Shown here in pieces: positions 1 through 50,600 of a stretch of DNA of 64,000 bases. This stretch comes from Sycon ciliatum (taxonomy: Eukaryota > Porifera > Calcarea > Leucosolenida > Sycettidae). The stretch is taken from NCBI RefSeq assembly GCF_964019385.1, contig NC_088654.1, forward strand, positions 6,187,718 through 6,251,717, given 5' to 3'. The position numbers were made by a program, and so were the translations under genes. Below the pieces are notes generated by a model, which worked only from the letters and a program-made list of their open reading frames with translations, made no database searches and had not been told where the DNA came from. Positions within the stretch are counted from its first letter, which is position 1, and each line of letters starts with the position of its first letter.

Positions 1-39699
<39,699 letters not shown>

Positions 39700-39712
39700 A
39701 TCTGTAGGTTCC

Positions 39713-39895
39713 ACACACACACAGCATGCGGAGAATAAGACACACAGGCGCACTCACACACAACCATGCACCCCCCCCCCCCCCCCACACACACACACAC
39801 ACATGCAAACACACACACACACACACACATGCCCCCCCCCCCACACACACACAGTGACACACATGCAAACACACACACACACGCACGCGCGCGTC
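39713..39895. repeat. (CA)n and poly-C tracts
   Basis: CA blocks separated by C runs at 39771-39786 and 39833-39842, just 5' of the signal-peptide exon. Confidence 0.9.
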
Positions 39896-39969
39896 CGTGT
39901 GCTCATACAATAACATTGCACGGCGACTTTTCTATACATGAAAGATTATTTGAAAAGGCGACGAGGAGA

Positions 39970-40680
39970 CAACAACTTTATTAATGCGATTAATAGTATA
40001 AGTGAAGCGGACATTACAAAATGATGAATGAGAATACATGTATCTAAAATGGTTGTTCCTAATCGATTTTCTTGAGATGACCGGACTGAAGGTGAGACCA
40101 CAACGAAAGGGTCAGCCATTAAGAAACACCTCTTGTCTAGTAGCCAATGCCGCTCAGTGTATGATGATTCATGCTTCACTGTTTTGTGTCGTGCTCGTAG
40201 GTTTCGTGAACTTAAGGTATTAGAAGCTGTTTTCATCCGTAAACACAATCCTAATCTATGCATTCAGAAAGAAAATGTCACAAAACTGAGACTCTTCACC
40301 TAGCATTCACACACGTATTCATTCGCATACACCTACACCTCACAGTTCCTCACTCTATCACATTCACCTGCTTCCACGCCTTCATTTCACTCACCTTTTG
40401 TAGTAGCTCACACCGTCGGAAAACTCTCACATCTTTTCTTCTAATTTCTTTCGTCTTCTCTCCCACTTTAGTTTTTTTTTTCACACCTCACCTTGTATAC
40501 TTCCCACTATCCGATAACCTATAAGTAGTTTGTTTCTCCGTATAGCCTCTATTGTGAGACGATTTTCCCTGATGATAGTCTCAAGAAAATCGATTAGGAA
40601 CAACCATTTTAGATACATGTATTCTCATTCATCATTTTGTAATGTCCGCTTCACTTATACTATTAATCGCATTAAGAAAG
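39970..40680. mobile_element. Penelope-like element remnant in inverted repeat
   Basis: Arms of about 100 bp (TTAATGCGATTAATAGTATA ... ; ATGGTTGTTCCTAATCGATT) face each other at 39978-40078 and 40578-40676. Between them lies the 3' end of a Penelope-like ORF. Confidence 0.7.
40140..40291 (+). pseudogene. Penelope-like GIY-YIG endonuclease, C-terminus
   Basis: In frame from about 40090: VYDDSCFTVLCRARRF then ELKVLEAVFIRKHNPNLC and a stop at 40289-40291. The L-K-V-x-E-A-x-x-I-x-x-x-x-P-x-L pattern is the end of the endonuclease domain of Penelope-like elements. Close to the two copies in the 58.6-59.0 kb palindrome. The RT domain is absent. Confidence 0.7.
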
Positions 40681-41150
40681 ATTATTTGTTTTTCTGCAGC
40701 GTTTTCTTGGGTTTGCATTTCAAGATGTTAGAGAGATTCTGCTACACGTGAAACCTAGATAAATCACGTAGAGAGCAGGTGACTGGGTTAGAGTCTACTG
40801 CACGGCATGTTTTGGGTCCAGATTTCTACGCATAGATGGGGTTCTCTACGTTATGCCGCACGCAAAGAAAACGGGTGCGCATATATTGGGTATCATTCCA
40901 ATGCAGGCAGAAAATCGCCAAATATGGAAGGGGAAAATCCCAGTACACATTCCAAGTGATTTCTCCACGTGGAAGTAGAGCAGAAGCGCCAGAAAAGGTT
41001 TTTTAGTTACATTTAATACGGGAACGTGAAGAGAGTTCCCGTGATTCTTTGTGTCGCATTCCCCTAATGTAGAGCGGAACATCACTAATTAATTGCACAT
41101 TCACAGAGTGTCATTGCCGGCTTTGGCGAATAGAATGCGACCTCAGCTCA
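40681..41150. other. Intergenic, diverged repeat
   Basis: 40760-40853 is a diverged inverted copy of 38607-38700 (shared GTCCAGATTT and TAGAGTCTAC motifs). No gene. Confidence 0.45.
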
Positions 41151-41160
41151 GCTTATTTAC

Positions 41161-41346
41161 CAGCACGTTGTGGAGTCTGGACTAAGGTCGAGGCTGCAAC
41201 CGGGGCCTTTGGTTCCTGAAGCACAAAATAGCCTAATATCAAGAGTCCACAGTCCACCACAGAACACACTTCCCCTACTCGTGATGTCACACTATGAAGT
41301 TCAACACGGATTTCGCTGTCCCAGATCTGATCAGTGAAGTTGCGCC
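41161..41346 (-). CDS. Possible exon, gene unassigned
   Basis: Acceptor with a C-rich pyrimidine tract (cccccgag|GGCGCA), donor GTGCTG|gtaaat, phase 1-1. Reads RNFTDQIWDSEIRVELHSVT then VCSVVDCGLLILGYFVLQ. Phase matches the exon before it and the Sushi exon after it, so it may be an upstream alternative part of the CHRD gene. Confidence 0.4.
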
Positions 41347-41432
41347 CTCGGGGGGAGCGGGGGGGGGTCGCCACTCGCCCGTTTGCACATGTTTCAAGAC
41401 GGCCTCTTGAATGATTCTCGTTTTGACCTTAC

Positions 41433-41498
41433 CTTGTTTGTTTACAAACTTAGAAGTTGCGACTTCGGCGGTAATAGTCATGAAGTTGATTGTTCCAA
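41433..41498 (-). CDS. Possible exon, gene unassigned
   Basis: Acceptor gttcctag|TTGGAA, donor ACAAG|gtaagg, phase 1-1. Reads GTINFMTITAEVATSKFVNK. Only splice signals and phase support it. Confidence 0.4.
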
Positions 41499-41509
41499 CT
41501 AGGAACACA

Positions 41510-42190
41510 CGCTTCTTACCGAACTTGATGCTATTGTTCTACTGACACTGATAATTCTCTCCCTCTGTCTAATCGCGTTCTACTCTGCTTCTCCGTCTCT
41601 CTTCTATTCTGTTCCGCTTCGAACGTGTGGTTATTTCGAGCTGCTCTCATGATAAATTATATGTATTTTTGAAAACCCGTTGTACCCGCGATCATGCGCT
41701 TGTACAACTGCGCTGTGCTATATGACTGTGCCAGGCCTATGAGTATGATTATGATTCATGCTCGCACTATAATGCCCTTTTGTGTCATGTGCACATGGTG
41801 TATGTCGTGGCGCAAGCGCGCTGCGCCTTTTCTGGCCCTTTTTTGCTTCCTTTTGCAGTTTTGGTTTTTGAGTTATGCCGGTTATGGTTGAAGTGCTTTG
41901 CGAGGAGAAATCCAGAACGTCTAGTAATGGTGTGTTGTCCCATTTGCGTTCGGAGAGTGTGTGCCTGTGCACGTGTATCAGATTTTGAATTCTTGCCTGT
42001 AACAGGGGGGTTATAGACTTTTGCTAATACCGATATGCATAGGATTTCACAGAAAATGATACAAACGCTACGAACCTACACGAACCCTTGTACACAACTA
42101 GCAGCACCGGCGGCCAGCGTTGCCTGGCCGAACGTGGCATGCGGGTGAAGCAAGTACATGAACAGCACACGTGCTCAGCACGTGGTGGTG
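41510..42190. other. Intergenic, nothing recognised
   Basis: No coding stretch or repeat pair supported. Confidence 0.4.
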
Positions 42191-42192
42191 GC

Positions 42193-42340
42193 TACACGAT
42201 TCGCACGCTTCGCGTGCTCAGTGCTTCTGTGGCTGCTTCCGCTAGCTACACGATTCGCACGCTTCGCGTGCTCAGTGCTTCTGCGGCCGCTAGCTACACT
42301 GTTCGCACGCTTCGCGTGCTCAGGGCAGCGCTGCTCCGCA
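42193..42340. repeat. Tandem repeat, 48-54 bp unit, three copies
   Basis: Each unit contains TTCGCACGCTTCGCGTGCTC, itself a hairpin. Confidence 0.9.
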
Positions 42341-42537
42341 GCGCTTCTGCGTGACACACACACAAACACACGTCACAGGTGCCTCTTCTTTATAAGTAAA
42401 GATGTCATGTACATGTGTCAAACGCGGTACATGTGAGCTCAGACTTCCCCCTGGCATCAAAATAAACTATGAACTGCGCCATTCGGCTGTTGAACAAACT
42501 GTCCTCCTCTATGCGCCCTAAAGCTGACCATTGCTAC

Positions 42538-42829
42538 CAAGAGTACATAACCCCCCCCCCAGGGTGTCCAACAACTATCCAGCTGTGCATAGGGCCTTGG
42601 TCGGGCATAGTCGGATCTTCTGATGTCATGCGTACACTTCACACCAGCACAAGGCCTGTCTCGAGGCAGGGCACCGTTGTTTCTGATCCGAGAGTACCCG
42701 CGACTCCCCAGGCACCCCTCAGATGTGTACGGTATCATGACGCAAAGATCCGATGACGCTCGAGTCTTGGCAAGACCCTATGCACAGCTGGATCAGACGT
42801 TGCACACTCTGGGGGGTTATGTACTCTTG
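42538..42829. mobile_element. CAAGAGTACATAA-family MITE
   Basis: Ends as in 7007-7279; flanks TTGCTAC (left) and TTGCCAC (right) look like a 7-bp duplication with one change. Confidence 0.85.
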
Positions 42830-42903
42830 TTGCCACCCTCAGACCAGGTAGACCAAATAAAAAGTAATAATTTGGAGCCCCGAGTCTTTCACACGAGATA
42901 ATA

Positions 42904-43276
42904 CCGTAAAGTACTGCCAGAGCGCAGCGTCTCGCGAGAGCGCCCCACCTCGCAAGAGCGCCCCACCTCGCGAGAGCACCCTACCTCGCAAGAGCGCCCC
43001 ACCTTGATTTTACAGCCAAAGGAAGAACATCGTATGGCGGAGTGCTACGAAGTTCATGCGTTGTGAGAACTTTAGTGCACTAAGGTCACACTTGGCATGT
43101 TAAAATAAATTATGTGGAGCTCGCATCCGCTCAAAAGGTAGACTGGGTACGGATTGACTGCACAACGCGCAATATGTGTACAAGGTCCGTCTCGTGTGAC
43201 CTTCAGACAGGAAACCACCTCCACAAGACGACCGCGAAAGGACGAGATGGTGGGGCGCTCTGGCAGTAATTTACGG
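42904..43276. mobile_element. MITE, TA-flanked, TIR CCGTAAAGTACTGCCAGAGC
   Basis: Right end GCTCTGGCAGTAATTTACGG; TA both sides. Holds four 18-bp tandem units (CTCGCRAGAGCGCCCCAC) at 42931-43002. Confidence 0.85.
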
Positions 43277-43279
43277 TAT

Positions 43280-43835
43280 TATTATTATAGTATTTTGGGG
43301 CGCTAAAGTATAGGATTACCTGACAATGGCCTCGTGGCCTCGTGGCCAGTAGGTATGATCTGCCAGCTCCAGCAACCTGATCTACTAGTGCTCCGCCAAC
43401 TGAGCAATCTTCGGAAAATTCAACTCGAAAGTAGACCTATGCTATGAAATCCTACCCGCAGTACAAAGCAAATTGGCACTCCGGATCAGTTTGAATCACA
43501 ACACCGTGTAGGAAAAGGTCAGATATGATGAAGACAGCACATAACAAAGTGGAGGATATATTATAGAGGACACTGTTTTACAACTATCGACACAAGGAAG
43601 AGAATTATTTTGAAGGAGACGTTCATCTACAAAAAAGTAGTGTAGATATTATCTGTAGATCGAAAAACGTGGTGCTATGCTCCTGACTTGTAAAGTTGTA
43701 CACGCCCATGTGTATGTAACATGCTGTCGAAACAAATAAGGGAATCTGTACACTGTAGCGTGACCTCTCCGCATGACGTCAACACCAGCAGGTTCGTTTT
43801 TGGTCGGGGTCTAGCCTGTCACCCCGTGACCCCGA
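43280..43835. other. Intergenic, nothing recognised
   Basis: No supported feature. Confidence 0.4.
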
Positions 43836-43839
43836 ACGT

Positions 43840-44076
43840 TCAGAAGTTCTGCACAACGAAAATTCGAACGAAGTTTCGCGACAGGCCTTGCGAAAATGTG
43901 TACATTTTCTTAAGTGCACGTACGACATGACCCAATCTCACGAAACTGCCTACGAAAGTTCATTTCGCGTTCCCTGCAAGTTTCGCGTCCAAAGTTGCGA
44001 AAGTTCGTGCGAAGTTTCTCACTTCGTGACGTAGAGCGAAAGTTCGTACACATTTTCGTTTTGCAGAACCTCTCTA
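43840..44076. mobile_element. MITE, AGAGAGGTTCTGCAAAACG family
   Basis: Right end CGTTTTGCAGAACCTCTCT, left end diverged (AGTTCTGCACAACGAAAATT). Better copy at 60632-60913. Confidence 0.7.
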
Positions 44077-44138
44077 TTAATTATTTCGTGCCCTGCCGCA
44101 TATGCGGATGCCGCCGCGCACTACTTAAATTTGCCGCA

Positions 44139-44350
44139 GTCTGACGGTTTATAGATTTGGGGTTTTCCCGGTTTCGCGTCTGTCGCATCGCGAGCGGGAT
44201 TCACAGAAGCTTTTTTGCGATGCGACACGCGATGCGACAGACGCGAAACCGGGAAAACCCCAAATCGCAGCCATGTCGCACCCCACGCAACTGCCGCAAC
44301 TGGGCCATCGCAGGCCATCGCAGAAGTTGAGCTTGGCTCAACTTTTGCGA
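44139..44350. repeat. Foldback repeat
   Basis: Arms GATTTGGGGTTTTCCCGGTT ... and inverted AACCGGGAAAACCCCAAATC; centre with GCGATGCGACA units. Confidence 0.75.
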
Positions 44351-44389
44351 TGCGATGCGATGCGACAAGCGATTTGGTGTACGATTTTG

Positions 44390-44760
44390 ACCTTTTCTAT
44401 AGCAAAGTTGTACAAAGGTGCAAGAGTTGCCTATAAATTTTTACAAGTTGTGTCAAACCGCGCGAATATCATGGTGACGTACCCAAATCAGCAAAACTTT
44501 GTCGCATCGCTGACTTCTTCTGTGAATGGTATTTCGCGAGTTCGCATCGCACGCATCCATCGCAGATCGCGTCGCATCGCGTGTCGCATCGCAAAAAGCT
44601 TCTGTGAAATACCATTCACAGAAGAAGTCAGCGACGCGACAAATTTTTGCAAAGTTTTGCTGATTTGGGTACGTCACCATGATATTTGCGCGGTTTGGTA
44701 CAACCTGTACAATGTACAAATTTATAGGCAACTCTTGAACCTTTGTACAACTTTGCTGTT
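44390..44760. repeat. Foldback repeat, about 150-bp arms
   Basis: AAAGTTGTACAAAGGTGCAA / TTGAACCTTTGTACAACTTT outside, ATATCATGGTGACGTACCCA / TGGGTACGTCACCATGATAT inside, GCGTCGCATCGC in the centre. Confidence 0.85.
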
Positions 44761-44881
44761 CTATTATTAAAGCCCAGCATGATGAGAAATATGCTCAGGC
44801 TGTTCTCTCGAAGCTGCCAACCACTGGCAGAGAGCTACAAAATCACATTGATATGCAGACAGAGCATTCTGAAGTATAATT

Positions 44882-45660
44882 ACAGAATGGCTCAGACCAC
44901 GCAGTGGTTGCCAGCTATTCTGGATTATATGAATAATGTGATGTCGAACATATCAATGTCCCAACCCTGACCCTCCCTGTGTTATAATGCACATGATATG
45001 CTTGTTCCGAGGCTGGCTATTCAAAAGGCCGAAGAACATAGAGGGAACAAGGGCTTTTATTAACAAAACCTGGTGTTCCACGCATGCGTCAACACCAAAG
45101 ATTCAAATAAAATCACAAAATTCATGAATTTTCACTACAAAAAAGCTATCAAGAGAGGAAACTAGGGGTGCGTTTGGTTGGTACGATCTAGAACAGGATC
45201 GAACAGCTGGTGCACATGGAGCAGCCTCATGCCAACCAAACGCTACTCCAGAAACAGAGCACATTTTTGTGGAAAAATGTGCCAAACTTGGTGCATTCTT
45301 CAAAATGTGTATGGGTCACCATGGTCACTTTGTACGGTACGACGAGTCCAACCCAAAAGCGTATGCACGTGATCATTTGGGACCAAAATCGATGTTCCCG
45401 CCAGGTTTCACTGTGAAAAAGTGAAACTGCTCGGTCTGCTCCGGCCTCGAGGCCGGAGCAAGCAGAACATGTTCTGGCCGACCCAGAACAGGTGCAGTCC
45501 CAACCAAACGCGCTGTTCTGGTGAATCCTGTTCTAGTTCGTACCAACCAAACGCGCCCTAGGCCAAACACATTGATATGCTCGACATCACATTCTTCATA
45601 ATTATAATCCAGAATGGCTGGCAACCACTGCGTGGTCTGAGCCATTCTGTGACTAAAAAC
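44882..45660. repeat. Inverted repeat enclosing another MITE
   Basis: Arms with GGCTCAGACCACGCAGTGGT at 44888-44965 and its inverted match at 45570-45657. Confidence 0.75.
45167..45557. mobile_element. MITE, TIR GGTGCGTTTGGTTGGTAC
   Basis: Left GGTGCGTTTGGTTGGTACGA, right GTACCAACCAAACGCGCC. Flanked by CTAGG (or CTA) on both sides; the 3-bp reading would suit Harbinger. Confidence 0.7.
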
Positions 45661-45664
45661 TGAA

Positions 45665-45770
45665 AGCAAGAGTACATAACCCCCCCCCCCCCCGCCCCCC
45701 CCCCCCCCCCCCCCCCCCCAGAGTGTGCAACTCCCACATACTATATGTAGTACCAAGAGTACATAACACC
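45665..45770. repeat. CAAGAGTACATAA ends with long poly-C
   Basis: Two left ends of the family near 45668 and 45755, the first with about 38 C-rich bases (45681-45719). Confidence 0.7.
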
Positions 45771-45774
45771 TGGG

Positions 45775-45960
45775 GTTATGTACGCGAAGGACTAAAGGGA
45801 CGCTGGTCTAGGAGTGCGGCAGGTTTTGCACCATGGCAACCAGGAGTGCGCGCACGCGACAGCCACCATGTACCAGCGCAAAGCGTTGTGTAGGCTGCGG
45901 AGATCCGGAGAGCAGGGAGAGCGACGACACTTCGCCGTGACCCAGGTGAGGGGCTGAGCG
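45775..45960. repeat. Interspersed repeat, inverted copy at 58040-58215
   Basis: Shares ACGCTGGTCTAGGAG / CTCCTAGACCAGCGT and CACTTCGCCGTGACCCA-like motifs with the 58-kb copy. Confidence 0.6.
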
Positions 45961-45989
45961 CATACATCTCGTAACTCAAAAGTCAAAGA

Positions 45990-46890
45990 CAGTGCAGAAG
46001 CGAAAAAAGCACTGTCTTTGAATGAACAAGACGTTGGATTTATAGCTCCTGAAAGTCACTCTACTTGGATTGGTTGGAACTAGCTTCTTTGCTAACTGTA
46101 ATGATTTTGTGGAGGAGCGGTTTGAATTCGTTACTTTTCACGACAGCCTGACGCCAGCCTGACTTCTGGCTTGCAGTAGAGCTCTCCTTCCGATCCTGTC
46201 AATGGTCTCAGATTTGAAAGAAAAATACTCGAACAGTGATATTATTATTCTATACATCGCTTGTGGAAGGAAAGGGCGAGTGCTGGCAATCACTCAGTCT
46301 TCGCAAGTAGAGAATGTCCCTGCTGATTACCAGCTGAGAGACAGCTATTCTGTGCTGTGAAACGAAGGGACGATTCTTGAAGTGGAAGAACAATCGTACT
46401 AGATGTGCTGATCTACTTGTATGCAATGTCACCCACAGTGTGTACAAACCTGTAGGCTAAAGCCGGTGTTACACTGGGGTTTTCTGGATCTTCAAAGCAC
46501 CAGAAGTAGTATGTGTACTATTGAAAGCGCCCATTCCGTCTTGGAGGTGTGCATCACATTGACATTGTGCATGCGGTCTTTTACTAGTACATGTGTTTGG
46601 TCAGGGTCTCATCTGTGTGTGTGTCTGTCTCTCTGTTTGCTTGTGTGTCGGTGTGTGTGTGTGCGCGCGTGCGCGCGCGCATATGTGCTTATGTGTCTTC
46701 ATGTGTGAGCAGTGTGTACTTTGAATGTGCCGTGCACAACTGTTTTGTGTGTGTATGCGCTTGCAATTGCCTTGCATGCGCTTTGAACATGTGTTCGTGT
46801 ACGTGCTCCGCAGGACTTGTGATTTTGCCTGACCTTTGAAACCAATTGGACTGCCTGCCCTGGCAAGGGACTCTTATTGCCTAGCTTGTT
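45990..46890. other. Region upstream of LIPE-like gene
   Basis: GT-rich stretch 46610-46760; no other recognised feature. Presumably holds the promoter and any 5' exon of the lipase gene, but no motif is clear. Confidence 0.4.
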
Positions 46891-46919
46891 GTTATGGCGG
46901 CATCAACAGTAGCATGTAA

Positions 46920-47698
46920 CGCCACTCGACCTGTCGTTGCTTCACAGCGGCTGCTTTCTCGCTCCCGCTGTATCAGTTCGGCGTATTGCCCAGCTGCACT
47001 GTGTTGAAACAGCATACCGGTGCTCCCTGCTCAGTAGCTGTTGTCAGTACCAGGAACTTGGTGAGTGTAGCGGACACAGGTCGTGGCGAGTACACTGCGT
47101 CGCTGGTGACACACCATCACTGGCAATGCCCCGCGTCACGCAGTGCAGCGCGTCACTATTCCGCTCCACCGCGTGTCACAACCGCAGCGTTGCAAGGGCT
47201 GCTAGCGCAAGTGCAGCGTCTCCAGCAGGAACAGCGCAGCAACGGTGGCGGAGCACTGAGCCCGGAGCAGAGGTCCCGATTGGCTTCCGCTTGTCATATG
47301 CTGTGCGCTGCGATCGGGTCGTTGCTCAGCACCATCCCTTACTTGCTGCAGCAATGTTCCCGTTACAATGCTTACCTGGGTGTAGCCAGCAACGGACTGC
47401 GATCTAGTGTATCCATATTCTCCACGTGTACATTGGCGCTTGATGACATCATCAAGTCACTGCTTACGTCATCGAATACTAAGAGAGATTTCGCACAGGC
47501 TGTGTCAGCACTTGAAGAACATTCAGAGCTGCTCAGGGATCACGCGCAGCTTTTTAAAGTCATCTACGCTGTCGTGCAAGTGGCATGGACAAGACTGGCG
47601 ACCTGATCGTTGATCATACTCAGTTTCCGGACGACTTTCTGGACACTGCTGAGAGTATGGAGCGGAGAAGCTTCTATGGACGGTGCCTCGGCCTTCAT
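46920..47698 (+). CDS. LIPE-like exon: part of HSL N-terminal domain, frameshifted
   Basis: Open from 46920 to a stop at 47606: LSTIPYLLQQCSRYNAYLG ... ALEEHSELLRDHAQLFKVIY. The homologous continuation GDLIVDHTQFPDDFL ... FYGRCLGL is in another frame up to donor GGCCTTCAT|gtaagt. One base appears missing near 47585. A 44-base intron (47580-47623) would also keep frame but would remove the GDLIVD block. No in-frame ATG at the start; an acceptor at 46947 (cttcacag) is possible. Confidence 0.65.
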
Positions 47699-50600
47699 GT
47701 AAGTCACTGTGAGAAGTAAGGTGGCATTTGTATGTGTGCTCTGCGACCGTAGAGTACAATAGCTGTCCGTGGTCTTTTGGATACTCCTACTCGATCCCCC
47801 TTTGGTGCGTCCATGGAGCTATAAAGCCGAGACCTCTGGTCGGCTGAGCCCCACCACCACATGCACACTCCATTATTCACCCCAGTGTCTGGAGATAATG
47901 TGGATTTTGTAGAGAAAAAAAGAAGAAAAAAACATCCGAGTTTCAAAACAAACAAACAAAGGTGTTAGCATGCCATGTGCGGTTGACGTTGACGATTTGT
48001 TCTGTACCATGCTCAACACTCTCTTTTTGCTGCAGAGTGCCAGCTCTGAGCCTTCTAAGGCAGTCATCATTCACTTCCATGGTGGAGGGTTTCTGGCGCA
48101 AACGTCACAGTCACATGTGCTAGGTCATTGGAAACAAATGGGTGTGCTTTGCTGCCACCATGCTCCATCCATTTCTCCGCTGCCGTAGCCAATAAAACAA
48201 GATACTGTACCATGTGTGTAACACGGATGTGCACCAGGTTTTCATTTGGCCCCATATACAATAGTACAGTACTGCTCCATGACATCCAGTCGCGTCACTC
48301 AAGTACGTGCCGGGCGTTGCGCAGCCCTAGACCTGCGAACACTGGGCTGCGAAATGGTGCAAGGCGCAAACTTGACTCACGTGACCGGATTTCATTGAGC
48401 ATCACTGTACATAATATTAGTATACCCTATGCATGTGTCTTCCTTGCGGTGTATTGTTCATGCAGAGCTATCTAAGCCACTGGGCCAACCAGCTCAACGT
48501 TCCCGTGGTGTCCGTTGACTACATGACGGCCCCCGAGCACCCGTACCCACGTGCCGTCAACGACTGTTTCTACGCGTACGCCTGGGTGCTGAGGAACGCC
48601 ACCAGCCTGGGCACCACTGCCGAGAAAGTCATCCTGGCCGGCGACTCGGCCGGAGGTAACTTTGTTTTCGGAGTGGCATTCCTCGCTGCGCAGTACCAGC
48701 TTCGGAAGCCATGTCTGGTGCTGGGCGCGTACCCTGCTCTGAAAATCTCACTGGATCTGTCACCGGCACGCTGCCTAAGCGTAATGGATCCGCTGTTACC
48801 CATTGGAACGCTGCGGGCATGTTTGAATGCGTACCGGGGAGTGGCAGGTGAGATACCAGTTCTTCTTTTCCTTGGAAATTTCACTGTATAGTGCATTCCT
48901 GGGATTAGCAAATTAGAATTGGCAAACGTTGGCATCTTTGGATAGTGACAGCTGATAAGAGGTGCATAGACTGTCACTCCAGTAAAAATTCCTTCGGTGC
49001 AAATAGGATTGCCCATATATACAATAATATATACCCTTACCTTGTAATGTGAACAGTCGGCGTGGAGACAGTAACTTTTAAAATTATAGCTAACGTGGTT
49101 GCGATATTGGTGTGTGACAAGCAAGGTGGCATGAAATAAAAGTTAAACTTCAACATTAAATACCCAGGGTCTAACACCCTTTTCTCCTTTCATCGGGTGT
49201 GGAGTGCTGTTTCGACGACCCTGCGTATCCTTTCCCAGACCTCAGGTGTGAAGTACCTCACCTGTGAATCACTGAGGTGGATGTCCCCTAGAGGTACGCT
49301 CAGGGAGTACGTAAATACCAGCGTTTTACTACTCCCTCATACGTTCTACTGAAGTTTGACTGTATGCGACGTAGTGACAATGATAGGCGTTACATTACTT
49401 TGTCCACGCCAACGTAGGCACCTTCTCTGGGAGGTTGCTCAGTGCACCCAATGTGAGAGCTGTTCGCACAATATGGGCCGGAATTGGCTGTAGGCTGCAG
49501 TCTCCCTCTGCGTGCGTGTGTGTGTGTGTCCACGTGTACTACGGTGAAACTACACCAAGTCACGTTCTTAGCACATCGACAATCAACTTTCACACTTCAT
49601 GTCTTGTGCTTATGCAATGTGAAAGAACCTACAGTGCTGCTCAATGAAATCCAGTCGAGTCACTCACGTACGTGCTGGGCGTTGCCCTAGACCTGCGAAC
49701 ATTGGGCTGCGAAATGGTGCAAGGCGCAAACTTGACTCACGCGACCGGATTTCATTGAGCAGCACTGTACTTTAAAGTGCTTTGCTGTGACTTTGTCACT
49801 TTCTGGTTAGCTGTGATTTTGTCACTTTCTGGGTAGCTGTGTATGCTGTGCACAACCGGATTTCATTGAGCAGCATTGTATGGTTTTGTCACTTTCTGGG
49901 TAGCTGTGTGCACATCACCTCAAGCTTTGATTTTCATCACCTGGAATTGAAACAAAACTGCGTCGCTTCCTTTGTCCTGCTTTCTTTATCTGATGCAACG
50001 TTGGTGATGGATGAGGACAGAGAGCTCTGTGACTAGAGGCAGGTGTTTGGTGGACGTGGACCGTGTGACTTGCCTTTGCCCTTGCTATAGTCTCCTTAAA
50101 GTCATCGGAATCCACTCTCTCAGTCTCTCTGTGCTCGCGCTGCTAGGCTATGCTGTGGATGTACTCCGCAATGCTGATTGCTCTGTGAGTACCAGTTCAT
50201 GGTGTTCTTCTCTTGTCCTGTCCAGCACGCCAGAGTATCACCCGAACACCGGTCACCTGTCACAGCTGCAGTCGGGCATCCACCAACGTCATGCCACCAT
50301 CCTGAATGCTTCGCCGGCCTACCTCTCTCCACTGCTGGCCAGTGATGAGATGCTGCACAGCTTACCATCGGTTGCATTGCTGGTAAGCCACTATAGCACA
50401 CATGGCAGTACGGTATGAGCTATGCATTCACATACCAGTAGCTGAGGAGTGCTAATTCCGTACTTATCGTATTGACAAACTGGCCTATTGATCAGGAACT
50501 GTCCGCAAATACACCCCTGTCCAATACTCTTTCGAGAAGGAACCTTTCCGATGCCCCGGAAAACCCAAGCACTGCTATACCACACGTAGGTGTGTGAATT

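Noticed and set aside
46591-46839. Cys/Val-rich plus-strand ORF upstream of the lipase
   Set aside because: Generated by GT-rich simple sequence.
47580-47623. 44-base intron in the lipase exon
   Set aside because: It keeps frame and has gt..ag ends, but it would remove residues (GDLIVD) that align with HSL; a frameshift or sequence error is likelier.
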